Assembly: GCA_031418215.1 (NCBI GenBank)
Contig: JANOXC010000165.1
Coordinates: 1-22,801, forward strand
Reading direction: 5' to 3'
DNA: 22,801 nt
DNA from: JANOXC01 sp031418215
GTDB taxonomy: Bacteria > Bacteroidota > Bacteroidia > AKYH767-A > OLB10
In this document: one piece after another, positions 15,287 to 22,801 of the stretch
How the letters are laid out: the number at the start of each line of letters is the position of its first letter
Position numbering within the stretch: the first letter of the stretch is position 1
Program-made: the position numbers and the translations under genes
Notes under the pieces: generated by a model
What the model was told of the DNA's origin: nothing
Seen by the model: the letters and a program-made list of their open reading frames with translations, nothing else
The model's database searches: none

Positions 15287-16750
15287 CTACCAACCGGCCA
15301 GCTGTAGACCTACTGAGAAAGGGTGCAACGTTGGGCCACGACCATCTTTAAATAATTTTGATATTGCATAATTACCAAAAAGGGTGTAATTGCGATAGCC
15401 TAAACGTATTGTCAAATCATAACGGAACGGCTCAATGTTATAGTCATCCTGGCGTTTTGTTTTCTGATCTTCCCCGTTGCTTTCATAAACCAATTTTAGA
15501 TGTGAGTTATATTTATAGGACAATAAAAGGCCTGCTCCTAAGTGAAATGACTTTTTAAAACGCTCATTGGTATTGAATTGAATTAGCAAGGGAACAGTAA
15601 AATAGTTAACTGCCAGTTTGTTCTTTGAATAACTAATCTGTTCGCCGCTTTCATTATAGTCAGGTCCGGTTACTACACGGTTTGTATCACTTAATAAAGT
15701 ATTATCACTGCTGAAACGGTAATTATTAAGCGTAAGTCCAAATCCTGTTGTGAACATAACATAACGCTTGTATATTTTGAAATCGTGTTTAAAAAAGTTA
15801 ACACCTACATGCACAGATTTATCGGTATTCAACTCCAGGTCATTGTATCCGGGAGGCAGGTCTGAATTCGTTCCGTCAGTAAGCCAGTTGTTAAAACCCA
15901 AATCAAATCCTGCCCAGTGCGAACGAGCTTTTGCAGGCTTTTTCGTGTGCACATTGTCATCAATATCGATATTTACATCTACATTAATTTCATCATTGTC
16001 ATCATCCTTATTCACCTGTTTTTCTTCATCACCGATAATGATAAAACGCTTATTCCCCACATGTATAGTAGTTGTATCAGGCTCTTCCACTTTAATTAAA
16101 CCATATTTTCCTACACCACTTATGCTGCGATTAATTAGCGAAGGCACCGTTTTGTAATACACTGATCCTACTCCACTAATATTCATGTCCAATCGGTTTT
16201 TGATATCTATTGTTGTTTTTCCAACGCCACTAATTTCAACGTTAGCAGTGTTCGCTTTCAGATTACTTGCGTCAAGATTTCCGTTGCCACTTACTTTTAG
16301 ATTAATACTTTGCGTTTCGCCGCTTAATTTCATCCTTCCGTAACCGCTAATATTTACATCAACTGAGGTGGCCTGCACAGGTAATGTTATTTTACCCTTT
16401 CCCGAAATGTCGAGCGAAAAATTATCTGCACGAAAAGCACTGTCGGATTTTAATTCTCCATAACCGCTTATGGATATAGCTTTAATAGCAGGAATGGTAA
16501 TATATATAGACGATGGCTTACCATCAATTTTCAATTTACCATTATTGACTGTTGTGTTGATATCGTTCAGTTCATTTTTAGATTCAACGCGTACATTTTG
16601 AGGAGTGCCAGGTGTCAGGAACACCTTAGCATTTCCACTTACCGTTATTTTGTCGAAATTCTCAAGATCCCTTATCTCGCTGCTTTGACCATACAATTGC
16701 TGTATCGTTGGAATCAACAAGGTGTAAAATAATACCAATGTCTTTTTCAT
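15287..16750 (-). CDS. GIN-domain (DUF2807) protein fused to an outer-membrane beta-barrel
   Basis: A signal peptide (MKKTLVLFYTLLIPTIQQLYG) is followed by a DUF2807/GIN region, residues ~28-215. This shows seven SGxG turns (94, 115, 134, 153, 173, 191 and 210) spaced 18-21 residues apart, as in a beta-helix. An acidic Asp/Asn linker covers 242-268. Residues ~278-487 look like a PorT-type outer-membrane barrel, with alternating strands (FDLGFNNWL, VHVGVNFF, YVMFTTGFGLTLNNYRF, HLGAGLLLSYKY) and a hydrophobic-Trp end (SVGLQLAGW). The product is likely anchored in the outer membrane. It follows the anti-sigma gene by 92 bases on the same strand, has its own copy of the putative ECF promoter at 16789-16817, and ends in a strong terminator. 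The role may be surface sensing or adhesion; this is inference. Confidence 0.85.
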   Translation of the reverse strand: MKKTLVLFYTLLIPTIQQLYGQSSEIRDLENFDKITVSGNAKVFLTPGTPQNVRVESKNELNDINTTVNNGKLKIDGKPSSIYITIPAIKAISISGYGELKSDSAFRADNFSLDISGKGKITLPVQATSVDVNISGYGRMKLSGETQSINLKVSGNGNLDASNLKANTANVEISGVGKTTIDIKNRLDMNISGVGSVYYKTVPSLINRSISGVGKYGLIKVEEPDTTTIHVGNKRFIIIGDEEKQVNKDDDNDEINVDVNIDIDDNVHTKKPAKARSHWAGFDLGFNNWLTDGTNSDLPPGYNDLELNTDKSVHVGVNFFKHDFKIYKRYVMFTTGFGLTLNNYRFSSDNTLLSDTNRVVTGPDYNESGEQISYSKNKLAVNYFTVPLLIQFNTNERFKKSFHLGAGLLLSYKYNSHLKLVYESNGEDQKTKRQDDYNIEPFRYDLTIRLGYRNYTLFGNYAISKLFKDGRGPTLHPFSVGLQLAGW

Positions 16751-16788
16751 ATTCTTACTTTCTTAGTATTGATTTGCTAACTTTAAAT

Positions 16789-16817
16789 TAAGACGTTGTT
16801 GTTGCATGAAAGTTACA
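16789..16817 (-). promoter_or_regulatory. Putative ECF-sigma promoter of the GIN/beta-barrel gene
   Basis: On the minus strand TGTAAC (16817-16812) is followed after 16 bases by CGTCTTA (16795-16789), ending 38 bases before the start codon at 16750. TGTAACTTT and CGTCTTA are identical to the elements upstream of the sigma gene at 18646-18675. A GTAAC -35 with a CGTC -10 is a usual ECF promoter layout. Confidence 0.65.
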
Positions 16818-16842
16818 AACACCTATAATTTATATATATATA

Positions 16843-18054
16843 TCAGAAATCTCTTTCATATTTAAATTTACCTGCAGAAATATCATATCTGGCAAGATTT
16901 CCCGATTGATCGAAATCAGTTTTCATTTGTACATTTTCCCCACCGATACTGTTAATCGACCATGCCAGCAGCTTGAATATCCTGCTTTTTAAAGGAATGC
17001 GGTCATTGGATCCGTTTTCAACCTGTTTTTGACTATATAATATCTCTTCGCCAGTTGTTTCATTCACTTTGTTAGCTGCAACATCCTTCCAATCATTGAA
17101 TTTTTCTTCAATATTGAAACGCTTACGCGATGCTGTTGATGAAGCAAGGCTGCCGGCTACTTCCATATTTATTCTTTTTAAAGGGGTCATTTCAAAATCC
17201 CGGGAGCCAATATTGAAAGCCGTGTTTTTTTCTGCCATTAACATGGGCTCTTCAGAGAAAGGTCTGCTAGTTGTTATATTTAAAACATTTTTCTTGTTTT
17301 TTGATAAAGCACTATTTTTATTTTCATTTATGTTGTTCTCTTGGGCAAGAAAATTATTTTTTAGAGACCGTGTATTTAATAAATCATTTTTTTTCTGATC
17401 AGGTAATTTATTATTATTTTCCTTTTCAGCTGAGATGTTGGGAACAACAGCAAGATTGTTATTGCTGGTTTCCTCATCAACAATATTCTGCTGTTTGTTA
17501 GTATTATTAATTCCTGTAGAAAAACGGGTATTATTATTTTCTTGTTGAGCCACTCGTTTCACATCTTCCGGCCGGTTGATATATATTATTCCCAGGAGAA
17601 AAATGACGATGGCAGCGGCTGCCCAATAGCTCCATTGTTTATATATAGGGAGAATTAATTTTCTTTTTAACGCCTTTTTTTCACCGTAAACCTCATTGAC
17701 AGCCTGCAACTTTGTTTTACGATAGCGTTCACGGGTATCCTCCAATTCGGGATGCAGTTTAAGAAACGCATGAAGTTGTGTTTTTTCCTTTAGGTTGAGG
17801 TTGTCTTCTAATTCTCCTATTAAATAATAATCAATATTATGAACGGTAATTACCTGGCGTTTCAATGATTCTTTTGCATCAAAATAGACATATTCAGTGG
17901 AAGCAATATTTATTGGATTGAATGATTCGAATTCGTTTTGAAGCTCATTATTTTGTTGAAGAAACAAAAAGAGTTCAGCAACCTGAATCGCTGAGAGATT
18001 TCCCTCATAATAATCAAGGAACCAACTTTCGTAATTTGTTTTAGTGATGTTCAT
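16843..18054 (-). CDS. Putative transmembrane anti-sigma factor
   Basis: The 403-residue protein has a cytoplasmic N-terminal part (1-~138), one membrane helix (WSYWAAAAIVIFLLGIIYI, 141-159), then an Asn/Lys-rich low-complexity stretch and a C-terminal region outside the inner membrane. The N-terminus (WFLDYYEGNLSAIQVAELFLFLQQNNELQNEF) and ELEDNLNLKEKTQLHAFLKLHPELE resemble the helical segments of Bacteroidota anti-sigma proteins. No Cys/His zinc motif of the classical zf-HC2 type is seen. It follows the sigma gene by 22 bases on the same strand, the usual sigma/anti-sigma order. The assignment rests mainly on context and topology; the periplasmic part matches nothing I recognise. Confidence 0.7.
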   Translation of the reverse strand: MNITKTNYESWFLDYYEGNLSAIQVAELFLFLQQNNELQNEFESFNPINIASTEYVYFDAKESLKRQVITVHNIDYYLIGELEDNLNLKEKTQLHAFLKLHPELEDTRERYRKTKLQAVNEVYGEKKALKRKLILPIYKQWSYWAAAAIVIFLLGIIYINRPEDVKRVAQQENNNTRFSTGINNTNKQQNIVDEETSNNNLAVVPNISAEKENNNKLPDQKKNDLLNTRSLKNNFLAQENNINENKNSALSKNKKNVLNITTSRPFSEEPMLMAEKNTAFNIGSRDFEMTPLKRINMEVAGSLASSTASRKRFNIEEKFNDWKDVAANKVNETTGEEILYSQKQVENGSNDRIPLKSRIFKLLAWSINSIGGENVQMKTDFDQSGNLARYDISAGKFKYERDF

Positions 18055-18076
18055 TTTCTGGTTTTGCTACTATACT

Positions 18077-18625
18077 TTAAATAACATTTTGCATATTTCC
18101 AATATATTCCTTTAAAAAAACACGGGCCCGATAGATATATACTTTCACCTGCGATTCGGTTAATCCTGTAATTTCACCTATTTCATCATAAGCATACCCT
18201 TCATAATCACGAAGCAGTACGACCGTACGTTGTACCTCAGGTAATTTGCTAACTGCTTCTTTTAATATTTCCTTCAAATCGGAATAATGTTCACTATGCG
18301 CTTGAGCACTGTGATCTACCTCCTCCCAGTCAGCCTGTTTTTTTTCCCTTCGAATTTTGTCAATCATGGTATGATAAGCTGTAGTGAAAATGTATGACTT
18401 TGCTTTTTCATTGGTGACATTGGCAACGTTAATCCATAATTTTTCAAAGGTATCCTGTACGATATCTTTTGATTTTTCTGAGTCGCGTATGTTATGCAGG
18501 ATGAATCGATAAAGGCCATCAGCATGCGCATCAACACAAATATTATACTGTTCAGGTGTCACAAATTGTTGTAGTTGTTTAGTTTTTTGAGCTTGATTTT
18601 TACTTGACTTTACTATGAAATTCAA
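18077..18625 (-). CDS. ECF-family RNA polymerase sigma factor
   Basis: The 182-residue product has only sigma regions 2 and 4. Region 2 spans ~31-97 (GLYRFILHNIRDSEKSKDIV, then QDTFEKLW and SYIFTTAYHTMIDKIRREKK). Region 4 spans ~118-172 (LPEVQRTVVLLRDYEGYAYD, then EIGEITGLTESQVKVYIYRA), with a helix-turn-helix in EIGEITGLTESQVKVYIYRA. This is the size and layout of extracytoplasmic-function sigma factors, held inactive by a membrane anti-sigma until a signal arrives. The start ATG at 18625 gives a slightly long basic N-terminus; no other early Met is available. It is first in an operon with the anti-sigma gene, and a putative self-recognised promoter lies 20 bases upstream. Confidence 0.93.
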   Translation of the reverse strand: MNFIVKSSKNQAQKTKQLQQFVTPEQYNICVDAHADGLYRFILHNIRDSEKSKDIVQDTFEKLWINVANVTNEKAKSYIFTTAYHTMIDKIRREKKQADWEEVDHSAQAHSEHYSDLKEILKEAVSKLPEVQRTVVLLRDYEGYAYDEIGEITGLTESQVKVYIYRARVFLKEYIGNMQNVI

Positions 18626-18645
18626 TAAAAATTACAATCCCAAAG

Positions 18646-18675
18646 TAAGACGGGTAGTAACAGGTTAAAGTTACA
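18646..18675 (-). promoter_or_regulatory. Putative autoregulated ECF promoter of the sigma/anti-sigma operon
   Basis: On the minus strand TGTAAC (18675-18670), 17 bases, then CGTCTTA (18652-18646), ending 20 bases before the sigma start codon. Transcription would begin around 18639, giving a very short leader. The nine bases TGTAACTTT and the seven bases CGTCTTA both recur upstream of the gene at 16750. Confidence 0.65.
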
Positions 18676-19040
18676 GCTTCCATTCGCCACATTTTTTTGG
18701 ATTAATAGGACCAAAAGCTTACATTTATGCTTCAAAAGCCATGAATAGAATGGGGGTCGAGCTCTGATTTATTTAAAATCGGCGAAGTGGTGTTAATTAA
18801 ATAATTGATAAACAGCAACTTGACACAGCTTCTTATTCTTAATACAGGTCACAATGAAAATCTACACTTTAAGATGAAAAACCCATTTTTAAGGTATATT
18901 TCTGTTATCTCTGGTCAGATTCCCATTTCGACTACCTTTTTTGGCCATATTTCTTCTAAAGTCTTACAGTTTAGTTCTTTTGCTAATCCTTGCATAATCT
19001 CACATCCTATTTTATTCAACTTAAGAAGAATTGACTGGAA
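18676..19040. other. Intergenic gap between the divergent sigma operon and adhesin gene
   Basis: About 365 AT-rich bases beyond the ECF promoter. No tRNA, repeat or clear TAnnTTTG promoter for the adhesin is seen, and there is no plus-strand copy of the TGTAAC/CGTCTTA motif. An 80-codon frame at 18805-19047 has no family features. Confidence 0.45.
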
Positions 19041-22000
19041 ATGGTAAGATCAGCTAAAAACATTTTCTTTTTTTTATGGTTGATGTTATTCAGTTGCTTT
19101 TTTGCTTTGGCGCAACCGGTAAATGACAACCCCTGTACAGCAACTCCATTAAGTGTAAACAATAGTTGCGTTTATTCAAATCAATCAAATGCTGCATCAA
19201 CAAATACGGCAATCGCCGATCCTGGATGCGCTGTTTATTTTGGTCAAGACGTTTGGTTTTCAATTGTTGTCCCTTCTTCCGGTACTGTTGTTATTAATTC
19301 TATTCAAGGAACTATAACTGATGGGGGTATGGCAGCTTATTCTGGGCCTTGTAACAACCTTACTTTTATTGCTTGCGATGATGACAATAGTCCGAATGGG
19401 TTTATGCCTATGTTAACGCTTAGTAATCAAGCACCCGGTTCAACAATATATATTCGATTCTGGCAGTTTTTTGGAGGTACAGGCACCTTCGGGATTTGTG
19501 CAACCGTTCCTCCACCGCCTACATCACAGGATTGCCTCAACGCCCTTTCAATTTGTCAAAATATTTATAGCACACCTATTTCTTATTCAGGCATCGGTAG
19601 TATCCCTAATGAAATAAATACTACCACAAGTTGCTTGTCAAGCGGAGAGAGAAATGATGTATGGTACACTTTTACAGTACAAAATAGTGGTAATCTTAAT
19701 TTTCTTATTACACCGGTTGATCCATTAGATGATTATGACTGGGCTGTTTTTAATCTTACCAATGCCAATTGCTCAGATATATTTACTAATCCTGCGCTTC
19801 AGGTAAGCTGTAATTATTCCTCTGTTGATAATACAACAGGGCCTAATGGCGGAAGCGCACTTACCAGCCAACCGGCCAGCGGGACACCCTTTAATGCTGT
19901 AATTCCTGTTCTTGCCGGACAAACGTATGTTATTAATGTAAGTAATTTTTCAAGTACTGCAAATGGGTTTACAATAAACTTTACAAATTCAACAGCTACT
20001 ATTTTTGATAATGTTGCTCCACAACTAAATGTTATCAATTTGCCAATTGCGTGCAACACCAACACTATTAGTGTTAACTTTTCTGAAAACATTCGATGTT
20101 CAACTGTACAAAATGCTGATTTTAATATAATCGGCCCCGGAGGACCATATACAATTACCGGTTGGTCTTCCCTGGCATGTACAATTGGATCACAGTACGA
20201 TAACACTTATAGCATAACATTCACCCCGCCAATAGTTCAAGGTGGGAATTACAATTTTTGCCTTACAAATGCTTCGGCTTCTGTTACCGACTTATGTGGA
20301 AATGTTGCACCACCTGCTTGTTTACCATTTACAATCTCAACACTAACACTTAATCCATTGCATACAAATGTCAGTTGTAATGGTGCAGACGATGGAACTA
20401 TTACGCTTACTGCAGGCGGAGGACTGGCACCGTTTCAGTACAGCATTAATGGGGGATTAACTTTTCAAGCCGGTAATAATTTCACCAATCTGGCAGCAGG
20501 TATTTATCCGATAATCGTATTAGACGCTAATGGGTGTTCTATCAACAGTAATATTATCATAACGCAACCACCTGCTGTTGTTATTTCCAACATTGTAATT
20601 GTTCCCGCAACTTGCGGATCTATCAATGGATCATTAACGATTACAGCAAATGGCGGTACCGGGGCTTTGCAATATTCCATCAACAATGGTGCAACATTCC
20701 AGGCCTCTAATGCCTTTCCCAATTTAGCTGCAGCAGTCTACAGTGTAATTATTAAAGATGCAAATGGGTGTACGGCAACAGCAAACCCATCTGTAAATAA
20801 TTCTTCTGCTCCTACAATCAATAACATTAATATTACCAATATCGTTTGTAATGGGAACAATTCTGGAAGCATTATCATTAATGCTTCCGGGGGATTAGCA
20901 CCATTGCAGTATTCAATTAATGCCGGAGTTTCATTTCAGGGAACTAATGTTTTCAATGGCCTTTCTGCAGGCAACTACTCTGTTGTTGTAAAAGGATCCA
21001 ATGGTTGTATTGTTGGGATGAGTGTCAATGTTCAGGAATCGCCACTGTTGGTTTTGGATAGCGTAGTGACAACCAATGTAGCGTGTAACGGATCCAATAA
21101 TGGCTCCATCGAAATTACTGCTTCAGGAGGTGTTCCTGCTTATCAATATTCAATTAATAATGGAGCAACATTTCAAGCAGGAAATCTATTTAACAATCTT
21201 ATAGCAGGAAATTATACCGTTGTAGTAAGTGATATTTTTGGATGTACTAAAACAGCTATTGTTGTTGTTGTAGCTCCATCACCTCTTGTTATTAATTCAG
21301 TAGTAACAACTGATTTGACCTGTAACGCCAGTAATGATGGTAGTTTATTAATTACGGCATCAGGAGGCACTCCCCCTCTCCAATATTCCATCAACAATGG
21401 AATTAGTTTTCAGGCTTCCGGATCATTTGCAAATTTACCATCCGCTAATTTCCAGGTTGTAGTGCAGGATGCTAATGGCTGTACAAAAACAACAACTGCA
21501 AATGTTAGCTCACCCGCAGCTGTTGTAATTTCTAATGTTGCACAAACTAATATTACTTGTGGTGCAGCTGCCAATAGCGGAACAATTACCATTACTGCTA
21601 ATGGAGGAGCCGCTCCTTTGCAATATTCAATTAATAGCGGTGTGACATTTTCGCTGGGCAGCGTATTTACCAATCTTACAACTGGGTTTTATTTTATCGT
21701 AGTAAAGGATGCCAATGGGTGTTTTAAAACTACTAATTTATCAATTACTTCATCACCTTCCGTAGTTATATCTTCTGCCACACCAACCAATCTAAATTGT
21801 AATGGAGTTAATAATGGCGCTATATTAATTTCAGCCAATGGTGGGACAGCACCACTTCAATATTCAATTGACAATGGGACAACCTTTCAAGCCGCCAACT
21901 CTTTTGCTAATTTACCCCCCGGGATCTATCAGGTAGTAGTAAAGGATGCTGCTGGTTGTTCCCAAACTACTTCTGTAATTATAACAGAACCAACTGCTAT

Positions 22001-22801
22001 AACATTTAATACTTTAACAACTCCGACCAATTGTGGTAATAGCAATGGATCTATTTCAATTAATGCAGATAGTGGAGCAGTACCTTATCAATACTCAATC
22101 AATGGAGGATTAATCTTTCAGGCTTTAAATACGTTTGGCAATTTGTTTTCCGGAAATTATATTATTGTGGTAAAAGATGCAAATGGCTGTACATTAAATG
22201 GCAATGCAATTGTAAACAATCTTTCTGCTCCAGTTATTGTTTCTACCCCGGTTGTGAATCTTGTCTGCAATGGTGGAAACAATGGATCAATAACTATTAA
22301 CGCAAACAGTGGAACGCCGCCATTGCAATATTCGATTAACAATGGGGCAACTTACCAAGCAGGAATCACATTCAATAATTTAATTGCGGCGAATTACCAG
22401 GTAGTTGTAAAAGATGCCAATGGATGCACGCAATCAGCGAATGCTATTGTTTCATCTCCCCCTGCTATGGCAATTACTTCTGCCATACCAACAGCAGTAA
22501 GTTGTAATGGCGGGAATAATGGATCGATAGTTATTACAGCCAACGGTGGAACAGCACCATTACAATATTCCAACAACAACGGAGTTGCCTACCAGGCAAG
22601 TAATACATTCAACAATCTTACAACAGCGATTTATCAAATCATTGTCAAGGATGCCAACGGATGTACGCAATCAACAACGGCCAATGTCACTGCACCAGCT
22701 GCAGTTGCCATTACTTCTGCCATACCAACAGCAGTAAGTTGTAATGGCGGCAACAATGGATCAATTGTTATTACGGCCAACGGTGGAACAGCACCATTGC
22801 A
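19041..22801 (+). CDS. Giant SprB-repeat cell-surface adhesin, 3' end beyond window
   Basis: One frame is open from ATG 19041 to the window edge (1253 codons, no stop). A signal peptide comes first (IFFFLWLMLFSCFFALAQ). Two related beta-sandwich modules follow, at ~27-155 and ~163-320, resembling pre-peptidase-C-like domains (FGQDVWFSI, CDDD; then RNDVWYTFTV, DDYDWAVF). An Ig-like (Big_5/SbsA-like) domain lies at ~322-430 (ISVNFSENIRC, then YSITFTPPIVQGGNY). From residue ~438 to the edge there are ten complete and one partial SprB repeats. SprB-type proteins are long surface adhesins moved or displayed by the gliding/T9SS machinery, and most end in a CHU_C sorting domain, which would lie past the window. 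The gene is divergent from the sigma operon, but no shared promoter motif was found on its side. Confidence 0.9.
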   Translation, partial: MVRSAKNIFFFLWLMLFSCFFALAQPVNDNPCTATPLSVNNSCVYSNQSNAASTNTAIADPGCAVYFGQDVWFSIVVPSSGTVVINSIQGTITDGGMAAYSGPCNNLTFIACDDDNSPNGFMPMLTLSNQAPGSTIYIRFWQFFGGTGTFGICATVPPPPTSQDCLNALSICQNIYSTPISYSGIGSIPNEINTTTSCLSSGERNDVWYTFTVQNSGNLNFLITPVDPLDDYDWAVFNLTNANCSDIFTNPALQVSCNYSSVDNTTGPNGGSALTSQPASGTPFNAVIPVLAGQTYVINVSNFSSTANGFTINFTNSTATIFDNVAPQLNVINLPIACNTNTISVNFSENIRCSTVQNADFNIIGPGGPYTITGWSSLACTIGSQYDNTYSITFTPPIVQGGNYNFCLTNASASVTDLCGNVAPPACLPFTISTLTLNPLHTNVSCNGADDGTITLTAGGGLAPFQYSINGGLTFQAGNNFTNLAAGIYPIIVLDANGCSINSNIIITQPPAVVISNIVIVPATCGSINGSLTITANGGTGALQYSINNGATFQASNAFPNLAAAVYSVIIKDANGCTATANPSVNNSSAPTINNINITNIVCNGNNSGSIIINASGGLAPLQYSINAGVSFQGTNVFNGLSAGNYSVVVKGSNGCIVGMSVNVQESPLLVLDSVVTTNVACNGSNNGSIEITASGGVPAYQYSINNGATFQAGNLFNNLIAGNYTVVVSDIFGCTKTAIVVVVAPSPLVINSVVTTDLTCNASNDGSLLITASGGTPPLQYSINNGISFQASGSFANLPSANFQVVVQDANGCTKTTTANVSSPAAVVISNVAQTNITCGAAANSGTITITANGGAAPLQYSINSGVTFSLGSVFTNLTTGFYFIVVKDANGCFKTTNLSITSSPSVVISSATPTNLNCNGVNNGAILISANGGTAPLQYSIDNGTTFQAANSFANLPPGIYQVVVKDAAGCSQTTSVIITEPTAITFNTLTTPTNCGNSNGSISINADSGAVPYQYSINGGLIFQALNTFGNLFSGNYIIVVKDANGCTLNGNAIVNNLSAPVIVSTPVVNLVCNGGNNGSITINANSGTPPLQYSINNGATYQAGITFNNLIAANYQVVVKDANGCTQSANAIVSSPPAMAITSAIPTAVSCNGGNNGSIVITANGGTAPLQYSNNNGVAYQASNTFNNLTTAIYQIIVKDANGCTQSTTANVTAPAAVAITSAIPTAVSCNGGNNGSIVITANGGTAPL
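20352..22801 (+). repeat. SprB tandem repeats, 78-80 codon unit, ten complete and one partial
   Basis: Units start near 20352, 20592, 20826, 21063, 21300, 21537, 21777, 22014, 22248, 22482 and 22719, a spacing of 234-240 bases. The consensus protein features are (T/S)CNGxNNGSIxI, then A(N/S)GGxxPLQYSINNGxxFQA, then FxNLxAGxYxVVVKDANGC. The unit starting at 22482 and the partial unit at 22719 are nearly identical in DNA over at least 75 bases, unlike the earlier units. Confidence 0.93.

Noticed and set aside
16827..16843. TATATATATATAT run after the anti-sigma gene
   Set aside because: A short simple AT run in an AT-rich genome; there is no evidence that it is a functional repeat.
18805..19047. 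80-codon plus-strand frame upstream of the adhesin
   Set aside because: No signal peptide, domain or composition typical of a gene, and it overlaps the start of the adhesin.
19814..22579. Several minus-strand open frames with recurring MLxEYCxGxxPPxAV sequence
   Set aside because: They are the antisense reading of the SprB repeats; the recurrence follows the 237-base repeat of the plus-strand gene, and they lack starts or features of real genes.
20352..22801. Regular ~237-base periodicity as a possible CRISPR or satellite array
   Set aside because: The unit is far too long for CRISPR, is coding in one frame throughout and matches the SprB protein repeat.

Overview
Most of this window (about 715 to 22801) comes from a member of the Bacteroidota. 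The evidence is low GC, genes without Shine-Dalgarno sites, TAnnTTTG-type promoter elements, type IX secretion (T9SS) sorting domains, PKD and SprB-repeat surface proteins, a GIN-domain (DUF2807) outer-membrane protein and a Bacteroidota-style ECF sigma/anti-sigma pair. A genus cannot be named from the sequence. The first ~714 bases are visibly richer in GC and belong to something else: they hold most of a PlsC-type acyltransferase (minus strand) and, divergently, the first ~29 codons of an MFS transporter (plus strand). That transporter stops abruptly at 705-720, exactly where a Bacteroidota gene loses its 3' end. This is best explained as an assembly or library chimera, so the two sides should not be treated as one genome without read-level support.

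Layout from left to right: foreign segment with plsC and an MFS stub (1-714); a large secreted protein whose C-terminus is cut off by the junction (minus, to 3369); a 450-bp AT-rich gap; a 1213-residue secreted protein with ten PKD domains and a type-B T9SS (CHU_C) terminus (3843-7484); an MFS transporter (7610-8857); a MOSC-domain protein (8919-9725, minus); an intergenic repeat cluster; a small exported protein (9897-10361, minus); a membrane pyrophosphatase, hppA, with a Cys/Met/His-rich C-terminal tail (10487-12931, minus); an orphan type-A T9SS sorting domain (13273-13557); an acyl-CoA carboxylase carboxyltransferase (13600-15147, minus); a GIN-domain/beta-barrel protein (15287-16750), an anti-sigma factor (16843-18054) and an ECF sigma factor (18077-18625), all minus; and finally a very large SprB-repeat adhesin (from 19041, plus) that runs off the right edge.

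The most coherent system is at 15287-18675. The same bipartite motif, TGTAACTTT followed by CGTCTTA with 16-17 bases between TGTAAC and CGTCTTA, lies just upstream of the sigma gene and again in the 92-bp gap before the GIN/beta-barrel gene. This suggests a sigma factor that drives its own operon and a cell-surface protein. The second notable item is the 114-residue tail on the pyrophosphatase, with 15 Cys, 16 Met and 6 His and an internally duplicated CxxxCMxxCKxxGxxC motif, expected to lie on the periplasmic side of the membrane. The remaining genes are mainly surface display through T9SS, transport and central metabolism.
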